Source of the DNA: Candidatus Cloacimonadota bacterium
Lineage (GTDB): Bacteria > Cloacimonadota > Cloacimonadia > Cloacimonadales > TCS61
Length of the DNA: 6,189 nt
Assembly (NCBI GenBank): GCA_029932755.1
Contig: JAOZPK010000117.1
Coordinates: forward strand, 1 to 6,189
Reading direction: 5' to 3'
The first letter of the stretch is position 1; the number at the start of each line of letters is the position of its first letter. A program made the position numbers and the translations under genes. This document shows, one piece after another, positions 1-3,429 of the stretch. Below the pieces are notes generated by a model. The model saw nothing but the letters and a program-made list of their open reading frames with translations. It was not told the origin of the DNA and did not search any database.

Positions 1-1181
1 GGACAAGTGTGAAGTGAGACCATTAAAGCTGCTAAATCGGAAATACTGATATTTACGGCTAACTTCTCTAAAACAGAAATTGCATGAGTGTAACTTGCAC
101 CTCTGGCAAATACGCGTCTTGGAAATTTGCTTCCGTCTGAAACAACATAAAAACCATGTTCTCCACGAGTTGATTCCGCTTTTATATAAGTTTCTCCTGC
201 AGGAATTTTCCAATGCAGAACATTGGGAAGCTTAGCTTGAATTTCACCCTTTTCGGGTATGCGATCAAGTATTTGAGAAATCAAATCTAAACTTTGATGT
301 ATCTCTCTATATCTTACCTCTGCTCTTGCGTAAGCATCTCCAACCGTAGAAGTAATCATTTTCATATCTAATTCACCATATTTTACATAAGGATTATTTT
401 GGCGAACATCATATTCTTTACCGCTGCCTCTGGCATTGGGACCGACAATTCCATATTCATCTATCATTTCTGGGGTAATTATTCCCAAACCCTGTAATCG
501 TGATTTTATAATTGAATTATTAAAGAAAGTCTTTTCAACATCAATCAGTAATTTTCTGGTTCTTACGATCAAATCTCTAGCATTATCCTTAAAACCTGTT
601 GGTAAATTTTTCCTTACTCCGCCCGGGATCATATACATATGATAAACACGTCCACCGGTCATCTCTTCAAACAGGTCTAACCAGAAATCACGCATTCCGA
701 TGGTCCATTGCCCGATTGCACCCATTCCAAGTGAGTTTGCCTGACCGCCGATCCACATCAGAAAACTTCCGAGACGAGACATTTCCAAATTCAAGGTACG
801 AAGCCACATAGCTTTTTCAGGAATTTCAATTCCCGCAAGATCTTCTACTGCTGCAGAATAGCAGTATTCATTTGTGTCCGGCTCGGGAACACAAATTCGA
901 TTTACAATGGTAAATCCTTGAATATATTTTCTACGCTCCAGCAGTTTTTCAAAAGCACGATGCAGATATCCCACGTGAGTTTTTGCATCAACGATCTCAT
1001 CACCGCTCACAATGATCTCAACAGACATATTTCCGGTTACTCCCGGATGTTGAGGTCCTTGCCAAATCTTGGTGAACTTTTGTGAATCAAGATCAATTAC
1101 AGGTTTACCATTTCCCATTTCAGGGAATTTAGATCTATCTGCCTTAAAATTTTCATAATTACTTTTTGATATTTTATCCAT
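1..1181 (-). CDS. Mbx/Mbs-like large subunit (NuoD/NiFe-hydrogenase large subunit family), 3' end cut by window
   Basis: NuoD/MbhL-family catalytic-arm subunit; 393 codons are visible and the reading frame runs off the left edge. Family motifs in order: QGPQHPG (41-47), GYLHRAFEKLLE (71-82), IPGGVRKNLP (185-194), GPNARGSGKEYDVR (247-260), GDAYARAEVRYREIHQSLDL (281-300) and RGEHGFYVVSDG (339-350). The NiFe N-terminal motif, normally RICGIC, reads RICVPE: Cys97 is kept and Glu100 replaces the second Cys. The C-terminal motif reads SLHTC at 389-393, followed by a proline; the fourth ligand position lies outside. The complex I quinone His (HPSTHG) is Thr49 and the quinone Tyr is Val98. It should therefore be neither a NiFe hydrogenase nor a quinone reductase; an Mbx/Mbs-type large subunit is the best fit. 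The ATG at 1181 overlaps the NuoC-like gene by 8 bp, with GAGG at 1186-1189. A NuoI-like ferredoxin subunit would be expected downstream. Family is certain; subtype is likely. Confidence 0.93.
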   Translation of the reverse strand, partial: MDKISKSNYENFKADRSKFPEMGNGKPVIDLDSQKFTKIWQGPQHPGVTGNMSVEIIVSGDEIVDAKTHVGYLHRAFEKLLERRKYIQGFTIVNRICVPEPDTNEYCYSAAVEDLAGIEIPEKAMWLRTLNLEMSRLGSFLMWIGGQANSLGMGAIGQWTIGMRDFWLDLFEEMTGGRVYHMYMIPGGVRKNLPTGFKDNARDLIVRTRKLLIDVEKTFFNNSIIKSRLQGLGIITPEMIDEYGIVGPNARGSGKEYDVRQNNPYVKYGELDMKMITSTVGDAYARAEVRYREIHQSLDLISQILDRIPEKGEIQAKLPNVLHWKIPAGETYIKAESTRGEHGFYVVSDGSKFPRRVFARGASYTHAISVLEKLAVNISISDLAALMVSLHTC

Positions 1182-1734
1182 CTTTCCTCGCAATCACAGG
1201 AGATTTTGCAAAATCTTTATAAAGTTTCTTTTCCATATATTTTTTTGGATCATTAGTAGATCTTCCCGGACGTTGATAGAATGTCTTAGTAGAATATTCT
1301 AAAGTGTCAAAATCTCTTCTCATGGGCGGCATTTCTTCCCAGCCTTCCAGCACGAAAGATTCATCAACTCGTGGTGAGTCAGGAAAATTGATTCCGAACA
1401 TTTCTTTAAGTTCACGCTGATATTGCCAGGCATGTTTCCATAATTTATGAATTGATATCATTTCGGCATTATCGCGCTTGATTAGAACCCTTACAGCAAA
1501 ATTTGTTTTATGTTGGAAACTATAAAGCATATAAGTGAGTTGAAATTGATTTTCTTCAATGCGATCAACAGCTTGCAGGAATGCAAGATGAGTGAATTCA
1601 GCATAATCTTTCAAATAGGTTAAAACAGATATGATCTGTTTTTTTTCAACATTTATAAAATAGAGATCATCTCTCTTTTTTTCGATATTGCTTACAGCAA
1701 AATTTTGTTCCAGGTTTGTTAAAATATCTTTCAT
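1174..1734 (-). CDS. NuoC-like 30 kDa subunit (MbxK/MbsK-like)
   Basis: A soluble 186-aa peripheral-arm subunit of the NuoC (complex I 30 kDa) family. It is structural, packing against the large and small subunits, and binds no cofactor. Using the start at 1734, the family core is HKLWKHAWQYQRELKEMFGI (about 96-115), the counterpart of the ERE-x-DMFGI signature. It is followed by LEGWEEMPPMRRDF (about 129-142), matching the L-x-x-W-x-x-P-x-RKDF ending. The N-terminal alpha/beta region is poorly conserved, as usual. The start is set by AGGAG at 1740-1744, exactly 5 nt before ATG 1734. An upstream in-frame ATG at 1770 lies inside the small-subunit gene without a comparable site and is less likely. 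The gene begins 8 bp after the small-subunit stop, and its TAA overlaps the large-subunit start, so the three are probably translationally coupled. In MBH and Mbx the same role is held by subunit K. Confidence 0.92.
   Translation of the reverse strand: MKDILTNLEQNFAVSNIEKKRDDLYFINVEKKQIISVLTYLKDYAEFTHLAFLQAVDRIEENQFQLTYMLYSFQHKTNFAVRVLIKRDNAEMISIHKLWKHAWQYQRELKEMFGINFPDSPRVDESFVLEGWEEMPPMRRDFDTLEYSTKTFYQRPGRSTNDPKKYMEKKLYKDFAKSPVIARKDG
1186..1189 (-). promoter_or_regulatory. Ribosome binding site of the large-subunit gene
   Basis: GAGG followed by AAAG and ATG 1181. It lies inside the last codons of the NuoC-like gene and fixes the start that overlaps that gene by 8 bp. Confidence 0.75.
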
Positions 1735-1739
1735 TCTAT

Positions 1740-1744
1740 CTCCT
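1740..1744 (-). promoter_or_regulatory. Ribosome binding site of the NuoC-like gene, overlapping the upstream stop
   Basis: AGGAG lies 5 nt before ATG 1734 and shares bases with the TAG stop (1743-1745) of the small-subunit gene. This supports 1734 rather than 1770 as the start and suggests termination-coupled re-initiation. Confidence 0.85.
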
Positions 1745-2384
1745 ACCAGTTGTAATCCGGCATATTCCAATCTTTAATTATCTTTTTCTGATTTTTCTTA
1801 TACCAATCGAAATTTTCTGCATATTTGTTCATACCGTCACATTTTCCTGCGATGATCATTTTCTTCAATTTCTGGAATCCGGCAATTAAAGCTTCCGGAC
1901 GCGGCATGCAGCCTGCAACATAAATATCCACAGGAATGTAGTGATCGAGACGATTTATTGTATAATAACTATCATAGTACATTCCGCCGTTGATCGTGCA
2001 GCTTCCCAGAGCAATCACAAATTTTGGTCCCTGCATTTGCTCATAGCTGCGTACAATTCTCTTGATTGTTTTTATGGAAGCGTAACCACCGATAATGAAA
2101 ACCGAAGATTGTCTTGGTGACGGGCGCGGAGCAATTCCGTAACGAAAAATATCAAAACGGGAGGTCATCAACGGTCGTAATTCGATAGCTCCACAACCGG
2201 TTCCGTATCCTAAAAACCAGAGAGATTGAGATCTTGCCCAATTAAAAAATTTCTCGAAATATTTATTTTGCAGATCCACTTTTGATGGTCGAGCATCGCT
2301 AAATAGAGTTCGCTCCTTTTCAGTTAGCCCTTCATTTGCCAGCTTCATCTCTTTTTCAATGTTTTTAATATCTTTTTTATTCAC
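1743..2384 (-). CDS. NuoB-like iron-sulfur small subunit (MbxJ/MbsJ-like), GTG start
   Basis: A 213-aa NuoB/hydrogenase small-subunit homologue carrying the proximal [4Fe-4S] cluster, which passes electrons to the catalytic site at the large-subunit interface. Motifs: GYGTGCGAIEL (59-69), ALGSCTINGG (125-134) and VAGCMPRPEA (156-165). Complex I has CC at the first site and MBH/Ech hydrogenases have CxxC. Here only Cys64 is present and the next position is Gly65, so the visible ligands are Cys64, Cys129 and Cys159. Loss of one ligand would give a site-differentiated cluster like that proposed as the catalytic centre of the sulfane-sulfur reductase MBS; this is inference from motif and gene order. 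The start is GTG at 2384, with GAGGAG (2390-2395) 5 nt upstream and an in-frame TGA at 2394-2396 that rules out extension. It follows the only sizeable gap in the operon and ends 8 bp before the NuoC-like gene. Confidence 0.94.
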   Translation of the reverse strand: MNKKDIKNIEKEMKLANEGLTEKERTLFSDARPSKVDLQNKYFEKFFNWARSQSLWFLGYGTGCGAIELRPLMTSRFDIFRYGIAPRPSPRQSSVFIIGGYASIKTIKRIVRSYEQMQGPKFVIALGSCTINGGMYYDSYYTINRLDHYIPVDIYVAGCMPRPEALIAGFQKLKKMIIAGKCDGMNKYAENFDWYKKNQKKIIKDWNMPDYNW

Positions 2385-2389
2385 ATTTA

Positions 2390-2395
2390 CTCCTC
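2390..2395 (-). promoter_or_regulatory. Ribosome binding site selecting the GTG start of the NuoB-like gene
   Basis: GAGGAG lies 5 nt upstream of GTG 2384. The same window also contains an ATG (2384-2386), one base off-frame, which is followed directly by TGA. The site therefore decides for GTG as the productive start. Confidence 0.85.
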
Positions 2396-2407
2396 AAAAA
2401 ATATTTT

Positions 2408-2488
2408 AGCAACTAACTAAACTAACAAGTCGAACAAAAGACAAAAAGTATTAATTTTCTGTTCGTTTAGTCCGTGTTGTTCGTTGCT
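2408..2488. repeat. Imperfect long inverted repeat in the operon's only gap
   Basis: The arms 2408-2435 (starting AGCAACTAACTAAACTAAC) and 2461-2488 (the reverse complement starts AGCAACGAACAACACGGAC) match at 19 of 28 positions, counted by hand. The outer six and inner five positions match without error. The spacer is 25 nt and AT-rich. In the transcript this could form a long interrupted hairpin with one extra G-U pair, upstream of the small-subunit ribosome binding site. The arms are built of short AAC-ending words (GAAC, TAAC, GGAC), giving a low-complexity look typical of dispersed intergenic repeats. Whether it recurs in the genome cannot be seen here. Confidence 0.55.
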
Positions 2489-2491
2489 CAT
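2417..2491 (-). CDS. Possible 24-codon small ORF between the NuoH-like and NuoB-like genes
   Basis: Unrecognised. The ORF begins MSNEQHGLNE, ends in a short hydrophobic stretch (FCLLFDLLV), and stops at TAG 2417-2419. Its initiation signal is as good as those of the neighbouring genes: GAGG at 2497-2500, 5 nt before ATG 2491 and overlapping the TAG of the NuoH-like gene. This is the same layout as the small-subunit/NuoC-like junction. Against it: only 24 codons, no known family, and the codons lie almost wholly inside an imperfect inverted repeat (2408-2488). It is not in frame with the small subunit (offset 107 nt), so it is not an N-terminal extension. It may be a real small protein, a coupling leader, or the remnant of an older start left when a repeat was inserted. 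Confidence 0.3.
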   Translation of the reverse strand: MSNEQHGLNEQKINTFCLLFDLLV

Positions 2492-2499
2492 CTTTTCCT

Positions 2500-3429
2500 C
2501 TAAAAATACGCAACTAAAATTATTGATGCAATTCCGATCAGTGTGGGCCATTTCAAGAAAAACCGTATCGATTGCTCAGGGCGAAATCTGGGAAAAGCTG
2601 CTCCCACAAAAACAGAGAACATGTAAATCAGGAATGTCTTAGCAATCATAATAAGAAGAGCAACAAATATATTTGGATGAGCTGCACCACCAAAATAAAG
2701 ATTCATAAAAAGAACTAATTTTGCAGCTCCAAATAATCCTCTATTAGTTTGCAGTGTTGCCAGAAAACTGCTGTTCATTTCTATCGGCGGGCCGATTGGA
2801 ATTTCTTGCGGAGCCAAAACAATGCTGAACGGAGAATGCATATTCATTCCCAACATAGAGATCATGGCAGCGATCACCGCCAATGGATTGGTAAATAGTG
2901 TCCAATTCAGAATTCCACCTTGCTGTGCAGCAACAATATCCGTGATATTCAAAGTATGATATTGAATAGCAATTGCGATCACTGACAATGAAAACGGAAC
3001 TTCAAAAGAGGACATCTGAGATAGACCTCTCGCAACACCAATTGGAGAATAGGGATGACCGCCTTCTCCCGCACCAAGAGCCATTCCTAATTGACCAAAG
3101 AACACGAAATACATTACAAGAAGCAAGTCTCCAGCCATAGAGAAATTAGAAAAAACAACCGAACCAAATATTACAGGAATGAAAAGATATGTTCCAAGTC
3201 CGCCCGCTAAACGAAAAACAGGTCCAAGATAAAACATATATCCGTGTGAGATCGCAACACGTTTTCCGTGATTTTTAAAAATATCTATGAACGGCTGCCA
3301 AAAAGGAGGACCGTATCTTCCATGAACTCTGGCATATAGTTTACGAACAATGCCTCCCAGAGTTAATCCCCAAATCGTTGCTACGATAACCGAAATTATT
3401 GCGTATAAAATTTTTGTTATTATACTCAT
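2500..3429 (-). CDS. NuoH-like membrane anchor subunit (MbxM/MbsM-like)
   Basis: A 309-aa integral membrane protein of the NuoH/MbhM/EchB family. It joins the peripheral redox arm to the antiporter-like pump modules. About eight hydrophobic segments are visible (roughly 6-28, 64-93, 100-120, 138-158, 180-205, 233-247, 252-279 and 295-308). Conserved cytoplasmic loops: ARVHGRYGP (33-41), continuing to PFIDIFK (46-52); ARGLSQMSSFEVPF (133-146, Glu143); APQEIPIGPPIE (206-217, Glu209 and Glu217), the counterpart of the acidic NuoH loop; and FRPEQSIRFFLKW (282-294). Length is normal for hydrogenase-type homologues. The ATG at 3429 directly abuts the TAG of the upstream antiporter gene, with AGGAG (3435-3439) 5 nt upstream inside that gene's last codons. 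Placement before the small-subunit gene is the Mbx/Mbs arrangement; MBH has this gene after the large subunit. Confidence 0.95.
   Translation of the reverse strand: MSIITKILYAIISVIVATIWGLTLGGIVRKLYARVHGRYGPPFWQPFIDIFKNHGKRVAISHGYMFYLGPVFRLAGGLGTYLFIPVIFGSVVFSNFSMAGDLLLVMYFVFFGQLGMALGAGEGGHPYSPIGVARGLSQMSSFEVPFSLSVIAIAIQYHTLNITDIVAAQQGGILNWTLFTNPLAVIAAMISMLGMNMHSPFSIVLAPQEIPIGPPIEMNSSFLATLQTNRGLFGAAKLVLFMNLYFGGAAHPNIFVALLIMIAKTFLIYMFSVFVGAAFPRFRPEQSIRFFLKWPTLIGIASIILVAYF

Noticed and set aside
436..811. Two overlapping plus-strand ORFs of about 70 codons
   Set aside because: They lie wholly within the well-conserved large-subunit gene on the other strand and show no family motifs or ribosome binding site; shadows.
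1735..1770. Longer N-terminus for the NuoC-like protein starting at 1770
   Set aside because: The downstream ATG at 1734 has AGGAG at ideal spacing, while the extension only translates the end of the small-subunit gene in another frame.
1..2384. Annotation as NiFe hydrogenase or as NADH:quinone oxidoreductase
   Set aside because: The NiFe CxxC motif is broken, the quinone-site His and Tyr are replaced, and the small subunit lacks one cluster cysteine; gene order also differs.
2390..2488. Rho-independent terminator in the gap before the small-subunit gene
   Set aside because: On the minus strand the stem is long, interrupted and AT-rich with a 25-nt loop, and the T-run follows several bases later beside the ribosome binding site; it does not look like a terminator.
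2385..2499. Internal promoter in the gap
   Set aside because: No convincing -35/-10 pair at proper spacing was found on the minus strand; TTGTTA and TAAAAT are only 14 nt apart.
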